NCBI RefSeq assembly: GCF_001014975.1
Contig: NZ_BBXA01000027.1
Span: 124,001-188,000, forward strand
DNA length: 64,000 nt
Direction: 5' to 3'
Origin: Novosphingobium sp. MD-1
GTDB taxonomy: Bacteria > Pseudomonadota > Alphaproteobacteria > Sphingomonadales > Sphingomonadaceae
Shown: one piece after another, positions 1 to 8,159 of the stretch
Position numbering within the stretch: the stretch's first letter is position 1
Layout of the letters: each line of letters opens with the position of its first letter
Translations under genes and position numbers: made by a program
Notes under the pieces: generated by a model
Seen by the model: the letters and a program-made list of their open reading frames with translations, nothing else
Database searches by the model: none
Told to the model about the DNA's origin: nothing

Positions 1-55
1 CCGCGCTCAGCCCGCCATGATCCTCGCGCAGGAAATCCAGCCGATCAGCTGGCAT
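1..55 (-). CDS. Start of a gene running off the left edge, possibly terminase large subunit
   Basis: An ATG at 55 opens a frame reading MPADRLDFLREDHGGLSA before the window ends. It overlaps the end of the terminase-small-subunit-like gene by 11 nt, a typical coupled start. In gene-transfer-agent and phage packaging clusters the large terminase follows the small one directly, so it is the natural candidate. Only 18 codons are visible, so the identity rests on position alone. Confidence 0.4.
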   Translation of the reverse strand, partial: MPADRLDFLREDHGGLSA

Positions 56-560
56 CGCGCGGCCGTTCGGAAAGCGCCTTCGCGGCCAGCACGCGCTGAC
101 GCAGTTCCTCGACCTTGCGGTCGATCGAGGCGCGGATGTCGGCGGCGCTCACCTGGTCGCGGATGGCGCGCTGGCGCGCCGCGCTTTCGCGGTGGGCGGC
201 CAGCAGGCGGAACGCGGTGGCGTTGTCGAACGACCGGGCCGCCCGTTTCGCGCCGGGGGGCGGCTTCACTTCGCCGGTGCGCAGCCGGTGCAGCAGTTCC
301 ATTTCCAGGTTGTCGTATCCCTCGCACAGCGCGATCTGCCACTGGCGGTTGAACTCGGCATCGTTGCGGCGGCGCTGGTAGGCGGCCGAGGTATCGATCT
401 TGGCCTTGCGCGCGGCGGCGGCGACGTTGGATGTGTCGGCCAGCGCGGCCAGGAACGGCTTGACCCAGCGCGGCGGCGCGGGTCCACGTCGCGCGGACGT
501 TTCGCCCGCACGCGCTTTTGCGGCACGCGTCAGCGACGCGCCCGGTGATCTGGCTGCCAT
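45..560 (-). CDS. Terminase small-subunit-like protein (GTA/phage packaging)
   Basis: This is a basic protein of 171 residues. Its central segment (NVAAAARKAKIDTSAAYQRR, near residues 45-65) looks like the DNA-binding helix-turn-helix found in small terminase subunits, and a charged helical tail follows. The ATG at 560 is preferred over upstream in-frame starts because the protein is then compact and begins MAARSPG. The overlapping downstream start at 55 suggests a packaging operon read leftward out of the window. The family call is by resemblance; a plain sphingomonad hypothetical is the alternative. Confidence 0.5.
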   Translation of the reverse strand: MAARSPGASLTRAAKARAGETSARRGPAPPRWVKPFLAALADTSNVAAAARKAKIDTSAAYQRRRNDAEFNRQWQIALCEGYDNLEMELLHRLRTGEVKPPPGAKRAARSFDNATAFRLLAAHRESAARQRAIRDQVSAADIRASIDRKVEELRQRVLAAKALSERPRDAS

Positions 561-765
561 GAAATATCCGTATCTGGGGAAGGTTTCGCACCGGTCGCGA
601 CGGGGGGCTGGCGACTCGGTCTTTCGCGATGTTCCTGTTATGTACTCATTCAGCGTCACGTTGTCAAGGCCGAACTGCGGGCCGGATATTCCGCCTATGG
701 CACTTTGCCGCCCGCTGCCCTAAGCACCCGCGCGATACTCAGCCGCGTTAACGGATGCCTTGCCC

Positions 766-1416
766 ATGCTTCGCCGCCTCTATGACTGGACCATGGCCAA
801 GGCCGCGCATCCGCGCGCCGAATGGTGGCTTGCCCTGTTCGCGTTCGTCGAGGCCAGCTTCTTCCCGATCCCGCCGCATCCGCTGCTGGGGCTGATGTGC
901 CTGGCCGAACCGAAGAAGGCGGTCCGCTTCGCCGCCATCACCGTGATCGCCTCGGTCATCGGCGGGATGCTGGGCTATGCGATCGGCCATTTCCTGTTCG
1001 CCAGCGTGGGGGAACAGCTGCTTTCGGCGCTGCACCTGACGCAGAGCTTCCCCTACGCCGCGTGCAAGCTGCGGGGCGAGGCGGGCTTTCTCGCGATCAT
1101 CGCCAAGGGCGCCACGCCGATCCCGTTCAAGCTCATCACCATCACCGCCGGCTTCATCGGCATGCCGATCGGCAAGTTCCTGCTCGCCAGCCTGATCTCG
1201 CGCAGCATCGGCTTCATGATCGTGGGCGTGCTGTTCCGCCTGTTCGGCGCGCCGATCAAGGCGTGGATCGATCGCTACCTCGGCCTCGCCGTGGTCGGGT
1301 TCATCGCGCTGATCCTGGCCGGCTTCGTCGCCGCCGCGATGCTGGGCGGGCACGGGCAGAAGGGCGCCGACGAATGCAGCGGCGCCACGATGCAGTCGGT
1401 CACCGCCAGCGCCTGA
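766..1416 (+). CDS. YqaA-family inner-membrane protein (SNARE-associated/DedA-like)
   Basis: About 216 residues with several hydrophobic segments. It has the family's re-entrant signature: an E-A-S-F-F-P-I-P-P-H stretch near residue 30, then a conserved glycine-rich helix and a K-x-x-T-I-T-A-G motif near residue 130. YqaA/DedA relatives are polytopic inner-membrane proteins thought to act in lipid scrambling or membrane homeostasis; the substrate of this one is unknown. A TTG at 760 is also in frame two codons upstream, but the ATG at 766 is the ordinary choice. It stands alone, with no obvious operon partner. Confidence 0.8.
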   Translation: MLRRLYDWTMAKAAHPRAEWWLALFAFVEASFFPIPPHPLLGLMCLAEPKKAVRFAAITVIASVIGGMLGYAIGHFLFASVGEQLLSALHLTQSFPYAACKLRGEAGFLAIIAKGATPIPFKLITITAGFIGMPIGKFLLASLISRSIGFMIVGVLFRLFGAPIKAWIDRYLGLAVVGFIALILAGFVAAAMLGGHGQKGADECSGATMQSVTASA

Positions 1417-1540
1417 GCCACGCGCGTTCCTGCTTGCTGCAATGCACAAAAAGGGCGGCGGACCCCGTTGACGGTCCGTTAACCATGAAGGAGCATGCTG
1501 CTTCCCGGTATTTCTTCACCAGCGAGGGGGAAGGAGGACT

Positions 1541-1810
1541 ATGGAAGACAGCGACTTTCGGCTTCAGTTGGCCGGTTACGGGCTGGCCACCTGGCAGATC
1601 CATTACTACATGCCCGATCATCCCAGCCTGCTGCAGGAATTCGTCCTGCAGCGCTACGACGTCGCACCCCGGTTCCCGGAACTGAAACGGTTCCTCGATT
1701 TCTGGCGGCGCGATATCGAGGCGGTGATCCATTCGGTCCGCGTGGCGCACAACCACCTGATCCGCCCCAGCGAATGGCGGGCGGTGGACGGCGAGATCCG
1801 GCTGCACTGA
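1541..1810 (+). CDS. usg: Usg-family protein
   Basis: This 89-residue soluble protein matches the small alphaproteobacterial Usg family in length and in conserved blocks: GYGLATWQIHYYMPDHP near the start and FPELKRFLDFW in the middle. The molecular function is not established. An AGGAGG ribosome-binding site lies 5 nt before the ATG, which fixes the start. It converges with the serine palmitoyltransferase gene on the other strand. Confidence 0.85.
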   Translation: MEDSDFRLQLAGYGLATWQIHYYMPDHPSLLQEFVLQRYDVAPRFPELKRFLDFWRRDIEAVIHSVRVAHNHLIRPSEWRAVDGEIRLH

Positions 1811-1861
1811 CGAAATGGCACCAACCGGCCGGCCGGAATATCCTCCGGCCAGCCATCACGG

Positions 1862-3061
1862 TCAGATGATTCCGGCTTTCTTGCCGGCGCGTTCGAACAT
1901 GCCGATGATCGTCTGCACCTGTTCCGCCGTGTGCTCCGCGCACAGCGAACAGCGCAGCAGCGTCATCCCCGCGGGCGTCGCCGGCGGGCGGGCCAGGTTC
2001 ACGTACAGCCCTTCGTGGAGCAGCGCTTCCCACATGCCCGCGCCGCGCTCCAGATCGGGCATGATGACCGAGATGATCGCGCTCTGCGGTTCCTCGGTGC
2101 CAAGCTGGAAGCCCCGGTCGCGCAGGCCCTTGTGCAGCGTGCGCGAATTTTCCCACAGGTGGGCGCGCTTGTTGCCCGCGTGCATCAGCTTGCGGATCGA
2201 TGTCGCGGCGGTGTGGACCACGCTCGGCGGCAGGCTGGCGGTGAAGACATAGGGGCGGCAGACCAGCCGCAGGATCTCGAACTTGGGGTGGTTGGACACG
2301 CAAAAGCCGCCGACGGTGCCGACCGACTTGGAGAACGTGCCGATCACGAAGTCCACGTCGTCCAGTACGCCCTGCTCTTCGGCCACGCCGCGCCCGTTGG
2401 GGCCGATGAAGCCCATCGAATGCGCCTCGTCCACCAGCACCATCGCGCCATTTTCCTTGGCGATGGCGATCATTTCCTTCAGCGGCGCGATGTCGCCCAG
2501 CATCGAATAGACGCCTTCCAGCACCACCAGCTTGCCCGCGCCTTCGGGAATGCGCTTCAGGCGCTTTTCCATGGCCACGATGTCGTTGTGCTTGAACGGC
2601 ACCACTTCGGCATCGCCCATCTTGCAGCCGTCCCAGATGGAGGCGTGGCTGTCGATATCGAGCACGATGTAGTCGCCCTTGCCGGCGACAGTGCTGATGA
2701 TGCCCAGATTGGCCTGGTATCCGGTGGAGAACACCATGGCGTGCTCCATCCCGTAGAAGTCCTTGAGCGCGTCCTCCACGGCGCGGTGCCCGGCATAGGT
2801 GCCGTTCAGCACGCGGCTGCCGGTGGTGCCCGAACCGAAATCGTCCAGCGCCTGCTTGCCCGCCAGGATCACGTCGGGATCGAACGTCATGCCCATGTAG
2901 TTGTAGGTGCCCAGCAGGATCGTCTCGCGCCCGTTGCATACGGCCACGGTGGGCGAGAGCACGCGCTCCATCACCAGGTTGAACGGGTCTTCCACGCCAC
3001 CGGCGAGAAGGGCGCGGCGCTGTTCGATCAGCGGGTCGAACTTGCTGAACAGATCGGTCAT
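1862..3061 (-). CDS. spt: Serine palmitoyltransferase
   Basis: A 399-residue fold-type I PLP enzyme of the alpha-oxoamine synthase family. Visible hallmarks are H139 stacking on PLP in DSHASIWDG, the D211-x-x-H214 pair in VDEAHSMG, and Schiff-base lysine K245 in GTFSKSVGT. The reaction joins L-serine with an acyl thioester to give 3-ketosphinganine, the first step of sphingolipid synthesis. Sphingomonads depend on this because glycosphingolipids replace LPS in their outer membrane. It lies 8 nt downstream of an acyl carrier protein gene, which probably supplies the acyl chain. KBL or BioF would be the alternative, but length, context and motifs favour SPT. Confidence 0.9.
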   Translation of the reverse strand: MTDLFSKFDPLIEQRRALLAGGVEDPFNLVMERVLSPTVAVCNGRETILLGTYNYMGMTFDPDVILAGKQALDDFGSGTTGSRVLNGTYAGHRAVEDALKDFYGMEHAMVFSTGYQANLGIISTVAGKGDYIVLDIDSHASIWDGCKMGDAEVVPFKHNDIVAMEKRLKRIPEGAGKLVVLEGVYSMLGDIAPLKEMIAIAKENGAMVLVDEAHSMGFIGPNGRGVAEEQGVLDDVDFVIGTFSKSVGTVGGFCVSNHPKFEILRLVCRPYVFTASLPPSVVHTAATSIRKLMHAGNKRAHLWENSRTLHKGLRDRGFQLGTEEPQSAIISVIMPDLERGAGMWEALLHEGLYVNLARPPATPAGMTLLRCSLCAEHTAEQVQTIIGMFERAGKKAGII

Positions 3062-3069
3062 CGTGGGCG

Positions 3070-3309
3070 TCAGCCTTGCAGTTTGGTCACGGCGTCGATC
3101 AGCTGGCCGTAGGTTTCGATCTCGGCCTGCTGGTTCATGGTGATGATGATGTCGAATTCGTCCTCGATCGCCGCCACGAAATCCATCACCGTCAGGCTGT
3201 CCCATTCAAGGTCACCGGCAAAGGTCGTATCCTCGGCGATCGCGATGCCCTTCTTGTTGAACGGCTCGATCAGCTCGGCGATCCGGTTTGCGGTTGCGGC
3301 GCGGTCCAT
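3070..3309 (-). CDS. Acyl carrier protein dedicated to sphingolipid synthesis
   Basis: A 79-residue acidic four-helix protein with the phosphopantetheine attachment motif DSL (Ser38) in GDLEWDSLTVMDF. The start at 3309 (MDRAAT) gives normal ACP length; the frame stays open upstream but the extra residues look non-coding. It is immediately upstream of spt and almost certainly co-transcribed. The same pairing is known in Caulobacter and other sphingolipid-making alphaproteobacteria, where the ACP delivers the fatty acyl group to SPT. It is distinct from the housekeeping AcpP. Confidence 0.85.
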   Translation of the reverse strand: MDRAATANRIAELIEPFNKKGIAIAEDTTFAGDLEWDSLTVMDFVAAIEDEFDIIITMNQQAEIETYGQLIDAVTKLQG

Positions 3310-3439
3310 CGGTATTCTCCACTGTGGGGCAAGCCCCCTGCCAGACGATTGCGGCTGAAAAGCGGCCACGCGGTCCGCTTGTCAAGCCGGACCGTCCTGT
3401 GTCATCCCCAGCCGCGATGCCGCATCAAGGGGAAATGCG

Positions 3440-4087
3440 TTGAACCAGCCGTCGCCGTTGCCGCCGCCACCGTCATCGGGCGCTTCAGCGGAAACCGGGG
3501 ATACGGTCGGAGCGCAGCCGGTCCGCGCCACGCCCTCGCCGCTCTCGCCGTCGGGTTTCTCCAACCACGCCATCCATCTCGTGCGCACCTCGCAGCAGAT
3601 GAACCTCACGCTCAGCCAGATGGCCGATGCCAAGGCTTCGCTGCTGATGGGGGCCACCTTTCTGGTGTTCACCATCGCGGTCGGGCAGGCGAAAAGCGGA
3701 ACGATGCCGTGGTCGCTGGGCGTGCTGGCAATGTCGGCGTTCATTTCCGCGATGTGCGCGGTGTTCGCGGTGCTGCCCTCGATCGGCGGGCCAGACCGAG
3801 GCAAGACGGGCAGGGGGCAGGCTGGCCCGTCGTCGCCCAACAAGCTGTTCTTCGGCTATTTCACCCACGTCGCGGAAGAGGAATGGATCGACAGCGTGCT
3901 CGATGAACTCCACGCCGATGAAACCGTGTTCCGCACGATGCTGCGCGACATCTACCAGAACGGCCAGGTGCTCCAGCGCAAGAAGTACCGCTTCCTCGGC
4001 TATGCCTACCGCGTGTTCATGGTCGGCCTGTGCCTGACGGTCGTGACGTTCGCGATCGAGCACCTGCGCGCCTACGTGCCCTCCTGA
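3440..4087 (+). CDS. Pycsar-effector-type membrane protein (DUF5706-like)
   Basis: 215 residues. A Pro/Ser-rich N-terminus is followed by the helix MNLTLSQMADAKASLLMGA (near residues 55-72), which resembles the conserved D-x-K-A-S helix of PycTM effectors. Two hydrophobic segments follow (about 72-90 and 95-115), then a cytoplasmic helix and a third membrane segment near the C-terminus. PycTM proteins are membrane-disrupting effectors switched on by cCMP or cUMP in the Pycsar antiphage system. No nucleotide cyclase lies nearby, so a defence role here is uncertain; many alphaproteobacteria carry such orphans. Translation appears to start at TTG 3440 after an AAGGGGAA stretch. Confidence 0.65.
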   Translation: MNQPSPLPPPPSSGASAETGDTVGAQPVRATPSPLSPSGFSNHAIHLVRTSQQMNLTLSQMADAKASLLMGATFLVFTIAVGQAKSGTMPWSLGVLAMSAFISAMCAVFAVLPSIGGPDRGKTGRGQAGPSSPNKLFFGYFTHVAEEEWIDSVLDELHADETVFRTMLRDIYQNGQVLQRKKYRFLGYAYRVFMVGLCLTVVTFAIEHLRAYVPS

Positions 4088-4097
4088 CAGGGCCGGC

Positions 4098-4460
4098 TCA
4101 CACCAGCTTGTTCACCGCCGCCATGAACGGGCCGATCGACACCGGCTTGGCCAGATAGCCTTCGGCACCGGCTTCGCGGATGCGTTCCTCGTCGCCCTTG
4201 CCGGCATAGGCGGTCACGGCCAGCACCGGGATCGTGCGCAGTTCGGCGTCGCCTTTCAGCGCCTCGATCAGTTCCAGGCCCGACACGTTGGGCAACTGGA
4301 TGTCCATGATGACGAGGTTGGGGACGAACAGGCGGGTCCGCTCGATCGCCTCGCGCCCGTCGGCAACGGGTTCGACGGTGAAGCCGTTGGCCTTCAGCAG
4401 GTCGCAGAACAGCTTGCGATTGAGGTCGTTATCCTCGACAACCAGAATTCTTTTTGCCAC
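4098..4460 (-). CDS. divK: DivK-type single-domain response regulator
   Basis: A 120-residue receiver domain with no output domain. Phosphoacceptor Asp53 lies in VIMDIQLPN, the acidic pocket is EDN at 9-11, and Thr83 and Lys105 are in place. The KGDEERIREAG segment after the switch threonine is characteristic of Caulobacter DivK. In that pathway DivK~P allosterically redirects the kinases DivJ/PleC and DivL-CckA to control polarity and cell-cycle entry. The start is GTG at 4460; longer in-frame extensions have no homologous look. It diverges from the DUF3572 gene across about 70 nt. Confidence 0.85.
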   Translation of the reverse strand: MAKRILVVEDNDLNRKLFCDLLKANGFTVEPVADGREAIERTRLFVPNLVIMDIQLPNVSGLELIEALKGDAELRTIPVLAVTAYAGKGDEERIREAGAEGYLAKPVSIGPFMAAVNKLV

Positions 4461-4571
4461 TGAGCCCTCGGGTGCGAGCGCCGGAAGCCGGCTGCGCCGT
4501 TGACCCTCTATTGACCCGGAAAGGCCCTGACAATCATTCGTGAACCCGCCCCGGTTTCTGATGCGCGCACC

Positions 4572-4802
4572 GTGGCCTTGCAGGCGCTTGGCTGGGTGCT
4601 GGCGGATAGTGGCCGGGCCGACCGGTTCCTGGCGCTGACGGGGCTGACGCCCGAAGCCCTGCGCGCCGGCCTTGGCGATCCGGGCGTGCTGGGCGCGGTA
4701 CTGGATTTTCTCGCCAACCATGAATCGGACCTTGTCGCGGCGGCGGAAGCACTCGACATTGCACCCGAAGCCCTTGCCGCCATCCGGGAGAAATTGAGAT
4801 GA
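4572..4802 (+). CDS. DUF3572-family small protein
   Basis: 76 residues, all helical, matching the alphaproteobacterial DUF3572 family in ALQALGWVLADSGRADRFL and the DPGVLGAVLDFL block. Function is unknown. From memory, family members usually carry a further 10-15 N-terminal residues. The frame here does stay open upstream (…IIREPAPVSDARTVAL), but only ATT, ATC or CTG codons are available there, so the real start may be a rare one near 4527-4536. Its stop overlaps the ATG of the HAD gene in an ATGA arrangement, implying translational coupling. Confidence 0.75.
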   Translation: MALQALGWVLADSGRADRFLALTGLTPEALRAGLGDPGVLGAVLDFLANHESDLVAAAEALDIAPEALAAIREKLR

Positions 4803-5428
4803 GCCGCCCGCTGATCATCAGCGATTGCGATGAAGTGCTGCTGCACATGGTCGCGCCCTACAAGGAATGGCTGGCCGAACGGCACGGCATCGATTTTGCC
4901 ATGCAGAGCAACGATTTCGGCAAGGCCATGCGCTATGCCGATGGCGGGTATGTCGAACCGGCCGAAATCTGGCGCCTGCTCAACCTGTTCTTCGATACCG
5001 AGATGTACCGGCAGCAGCCGATCGCCGGCGCGGTGGAGGGCGTCAACGCGCTGGCGGAACATGCCGACGTGGTGATCCTCACCAACCTGGGCGACCACCG
5101 GCGCGAGGATCGCGCGCGGCAGTTGCGCGATGTGGGCATCCACGCGCGGGTCTTCACCAACACCGGACCCAAGGGGCCGGCGCTCAAGGCGATTCTCGAT
5201 GAATACCGCCCGGAACGCGCGGTGTTCATCGACGATCTGCCGCAGCACCATGGATCGGTTGCCGAACTGGCACCCCATGTCACGCGGTTGCACTTGTGCG
5301 GAGAGCCGATGCTGGCCCCCCATATCGACTGCGCGCATCAGCAGGGGCACGCGCACGCCCGGATCGACGAATGGTCCGCCGCGCTGCCCTGGCTGTTGGC
5401 GCAAATTCATGGAGCGAATGATGACTGA
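4799..5428 (+). CDS. HAD-superfamily hydrolase
   Basis: 209 residues. Motif I appears as ISDCDEVLL near residue 8, where the usual DxDxT/V is read as DCDEV. Motif II is ILTNLG near residue 98, a lysine follows near GPKGPAL, and motif IV is FIDDLPQH near residue 143. These are the four HAD phosphatase motifs. The substrate cannot be read from sequence. It is the second gene of a packed rightward run (DUF3572, HAD, RidA, GDPD, FemAB-like) with overlapping start and stop codons throughout. Confidence 0.8.
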   Translation: MSRPLIISDCDEVLLHMVAPYKEWLAERHGIDFAMQSNDFGKAMRYADGGYVEPAEIWRLLNLFFDTEMYRQQPIAGAVEGVNALAEHADVVILTNLGDHRREDRARQLRDVGIHARVFTNTGPKGPALKAILDEYRPERAVFIDDLPQHHGSVAELAPHVTRLHLCGEPMLAPHIDCAHQQGHAHARIDEWSAALPWLLAQIHGANDD

Positions 5429-5888
5429 TGCCGTTGCCGCGAAGATTGCCGAACTGGGCTTCGCGCTTCCCCAGGCCGCCGCGCCGGTTGCGGCCTATGT
5501 GCCGACGGTCGAGGTCGGGGGGCTGCTGCACGTGTCGGGCCAGTTGCCGTTCGTCGATGGCAAGCTGGTGACCGGGCGGCTGGGCGAGGATGTCTCGCTC
5601 GAACAGGGCGTCGTCGCTGCGCAGGCCTGCGGTCTGATGCTGCTGGCGCAGGTCAAGGCGGCGCTGGGTTCGCTCGATCGCGTGGAGCGCGTCGTCAAGC
5701 TGGGCGCGTTCATCAACTCCGCCGGGACGTTCACCGATCAGCCGAAGGTCGCCAATGGCGCGTCGGAACTGATGGTCGCCGTGTTCGGAGACATTGGCCG
5801 CCACGCGCGCAGCGCCGTTGGCGTTCCTGTCCTGCCGCTGGGCGCGGCCGTGGAAGTCGATGCTGTATTTGCTGTTCGCCCTGCTTGA
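5421..5888 (+). CDS. RidA/YjgF-family protein
   Basis: 155 residues of the larger RidA subgroup, with GGLLHVSGQLPFVDG near the start and RSAVGVPVLPLGAAVEVDAVF at the end, including the family arginine in HARSAVG. RidA proteins hydrolyse reactive enamine/imine intermediates from PLP enzymes, protecting metabolism from 2-aminoacrylate. Two ATG codons are adjacent; 5421 is preferred because GGAG at 5411 is then spaced 6 nt away. The start lies inside the end of the HAD gene. Confidence 0.85.
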   Translation: MTDAVAAKIAELGFALPQAAAPVAAYVPTVEVGGLLHVSGQLPFVDGKLVTGRLGEDVSLEQGVVAAQACGLMLLAQVKAALGSLDRVERVVKLGAFINSAGTFTDQPKVANGASELMVAVFGDIGRHARSAVGVPVLPLGAAVEVDAVFAVRPA

Positions 5889-6636
5889 CCGGTGGCTCGT
5901 CCCCGTTCCGCCAGCGGAACGGGTCGGCTGGCTGCGCGGGCGTGTCTATGCCCATCGTGGTCTGCACCGCGCGGGCGCGCCGGAAAACTCGCTCGCCGCC
6001 TTCGCGCTCGCCATCGAGCGCGGGCTGGGGATTGAATGCGATGTGCAGCGCACCAGCGATGGCCAGGCGATGGTGTTCCATGACTGGGACCTCGATCGCC
6101 TGACCGACGCTGCCGGCGCGATTATCGACCACAGTTCCACCCAGCTTGGCGCGATCGCGCTGAGCGGTGCCGAAGGGGAGCACATTCCTACCTTGCGCCA
6201 GATGCTCGATCTGGTCGCCGGGCGCGCGCCGCTGCTGATCGAGATAAAGTCGCGCCGCGATCTGCGCGTGGCGCCGTTGTGCCTGGCGGTGCGCCGGGTG
6301 CTGGAAGGCTATCGCGGCGATGTCGCGGTCATGAGCTTCGACCCGCGCGTGCCGGCGTGGTTCCGCCGCTATTCGCCGCACATCGTCCACGGCCTTGTCG
6401 TGACCGAGGAAGGGCGCCGCACCCTGTTCGCGCGCGCGCGGCGGCATCTGGCGCTGTGGCACGGCAAGCCGCAGTTCCTTGCCTACGACGTGCGCGATCT
6501 CCCCAGCCGTTTCGCCGCGCTCCAGCGCCGCCGGGGTCTGCCGGTGCTGACCTGGACGGTGCGCTCGCCCGAACTGGCGGAAAAGGCGTCTGCCCACGCC
6601 GACGCCCCGATTGCCGAGGGCGCCGGCCTGCCGTGA
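5860..6636 (+). CDS. Glycerophosphodiester phosphodiesterase
   Basis: 258 residues. After a short hydrophobic N-terminus the GDPD catalytic signature is clear: YAHRG, then PENSLAAF, ECDVQRTSDGQAMVFHDWDLDRLTD with the two metal-binding acids and catalytic His, and LIEIKS. The enzyme releases glycerol-3-phosphate and an alcohol from deacylated phospholipids. The start MLYLLFAL overlaps the RidA gene end by about 29 nt, and its stop overlaps the next start (GTGA). Confidence 0.88.
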   Translation: MLYLLFALLDRWLVPVPPAERVGWLRGRVYAHRGLHRAGAPENSLAAFALAIERGLGIECDVQRTSDGQAMVFHDWDLDRLTDAAGAIIDHSSTQLGAIALSGAEGEHIPTLRQMLDLVAGRAPLLIEIKSRRDLRVAPLCLAVRRVLEGYRGDVAVMSFDPRVPAWFRRYSPHIVHGLVVTEEGRRTLFARARRHLALWHGKPQFLAYDVRDLPSRFAALQRRRGLPVLTWTVRSPELAEKASAHADAPIAEGAGLP

Positions 6637-7763
6637 GCGTCACCGCGCGTATCCATCATTCCATCAGCGAGATCGCGGCCGAAGACTGGGATCGGCTGGC
6701 GGGCGGCGGCAATCCGTTCACCGCGCACACCTTCCTGTCGCTGCTGGAGGAATCGGGCAGCGTCGGCGGGCGCAGCGGATGGTCCCCGCTGCCGGTGGTG
6801 ATCGAGGACGAGGCCGGCCGCCCGGCGGCGGCCCTGCCCGCCTATCTCAAGGCGCACAGCCAGGGCGAATACGTGTTCGATCACAGCTGGGCCGATGCCT
6901 GGCAGCGCGCGGGCGGCAGCTATTACCCCAAGCTTCAGATCAGCGTGCCGTTCACGCCCGCCACCGGGCCGCGCCTGTTGCTGGGGGACCGGCCCGACCT
7001 TGCGCCGTCGTTGCTGCGCGTGGCCGAGCGCCTGTGCGAAGGCAACGAACTGTCATCCGCCCACGCCACGTTCATCGAACCGGCCCAGTTGCCGCTGTTC
7101 GAGGAGGCGGGCTGGCTGTTGCGCTCCGACATCCAGTTCCATTGGGAAAACCGGGGCTATGCCTCGTTCGATGATTTCCTGGCCGCGCTGTCGTCGCGCA
7201 AGCGCAAGGACATCCGCAAGGAACGCGCGGCGGCGCAGCAGGGCGTGGAGATCCGGGCGCTGACCGGCGACGCGCTGCGGCCCGAACACTGGGATGCCTT
7301 CTGGCAGTTCTATCAGGATACCGGCGCGCGCAAGTGGGGGCGGCCCTATCTGACCCGGCAGGCGTTCGATCTGCTGGGCGATCGCATGGCCGATCGGGTG
7401 CTGCTGGTGCTGGCCTTCCTGGATGGGCAGGCCGTGGCCGGGGCGCTCAATTTCATCGGCGCGGACGCGCTCTACGGCCGGTACTGGGGCGCGATCGTCG
7501 ACAGGCCGTTCCTGCATTTCGAGCTGTGCTACTATCAGGCGATCGACGCGGCGATCGCGCTGGGCCTCGGCAGGGTGGAGGCGGGGGCGCAGGGCCAGCA
7601 CAAGCTGGCGCGTGGCTACGAGCCGGTGCGCACGTGGTCGGCCCACTACATCGTGGACCCGGGATTTCGGGCCGCCGTCGCCGATTTTCTCGAGCGGGAA
7701 AGGCAGGGTGTGGCGCAGGACCAGCTGACGCTGGGCGAGCATACGCCTTTCAGAAAAGGATAG
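6633..7763 (+). CDS. FemAB-like GNAT protein (COG3146/DUF482)
   Basis: 376 residues starting at GTG 6633, overlapping the GDPD stop by 4 nt. The sequence follows the COG3146 'peptidogalycan biosynthesis' family: NPFTAHTFLSLLEESGS, PAYLKAHSQGEYVFDHSWADA, LSSRKRKDIRKER and a C-terminal EAGAQGQHKLARGYEP block. These proteins have two GNAT-like folds as in FemAB aminoacyl transferases; the substrate in proteobacteria is unknown. It is the last gene of the packed run. Confidence 0.85.
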   Translation: MSVTARIHHSISEIAAEDWDRLAGGGNPFTAHTFLSLLEESGSVGGRSGWSPLPVVIEDEAGRPAAALPAYLKAHSQGEYVFDHSWADAWQRAGGSYYPKLQISVPFTPATGPRLLLGDRPDLAPSLLRVAERLCEGNELSSAHATFIEPAQLPLFEEAGWLLRSDIQFHWENRGYASFDDFLAALSSRKRKDIRKERAAAQQGVEIRALTGDALRPEHWDAFWQFYQDTGARKWGRPYLTRQAFDLLGDRMADRVLLVLAFLDGQAVAGALNFIGADALYGRYWGAIVDRPFLHFELCYYQAIDAAIALGLGRVEAGAQGQHKLARGYEPVRTWSAHYIVDPGFRAAVADFLERERQGVAQDQLTLGEHTPFRKG

Positions 7764-7805
7764 CCGTCCGGCGCGTGCCGGCCGATAGACCAGGCAACAG
7801 GTCGA

Positions 7806-8159
7806 TCAGGCGGCGCGGCGGCTGGAGGCGCGGATCCATTCGCGCGCACGGCGTTGCGCTTCGGCGATTTCGCGCGCGGTCATTTCCTCGGAGATGTCGG
7901 CGCGGCACTGCGCGGCATCGTCATGGCCACCCACGGCGGCAAGGTTGAACCACTTGTGCGCTTCGATCAGATCGCATTCCACTCCGTGGCTGCCCGTCGA
8001 AAAGGCCACGCCCAGGTCGAACAGTGCGTTGGTGTCCCCTTGCGCGGCGGCGGCCAGGCAGGTTGCCACCAGAAGGTCGGCGCCTTCGTGCAGACCGGCA
8101 TTTTCGGCGTATGTCATGGCCGCGTCATCGGCGACCAGCTTGATCCAGGCTTGTCCCAT
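7806..8159 (-). CDS. Small Sel1-like repeat protein
   Basis: 117 residues containing a Sel1/TPR-like helical pair in AAQGDTNALFDLGVAFSTG and DLIEAHKWFNLAAVGGHDDAAQ, followed by a basic tail. Sel1 repeats mediate protein-protein contacts; no catalytic site is visible and there is no signal peptide. It is a lone leftward gene converging on the FemAB-like gene. Confidence 0.75.
   Translation of the reverse strand: MGQAWIKLVADDAAMTYAENAGLHEGADLLVATCLAAAAQGDTNALFDLGVAFSTGSHGVECDLIEAHKWFNLAAVGGHDDAAQCRADISEEMTAREIAEAQRRAREWIRASSRRAA

Noticed and set aside
3440-4087. Complete Pycsar operon
   Set aside because: No cyclase-like gene is present on either side; only the effector-type protein can be supported.
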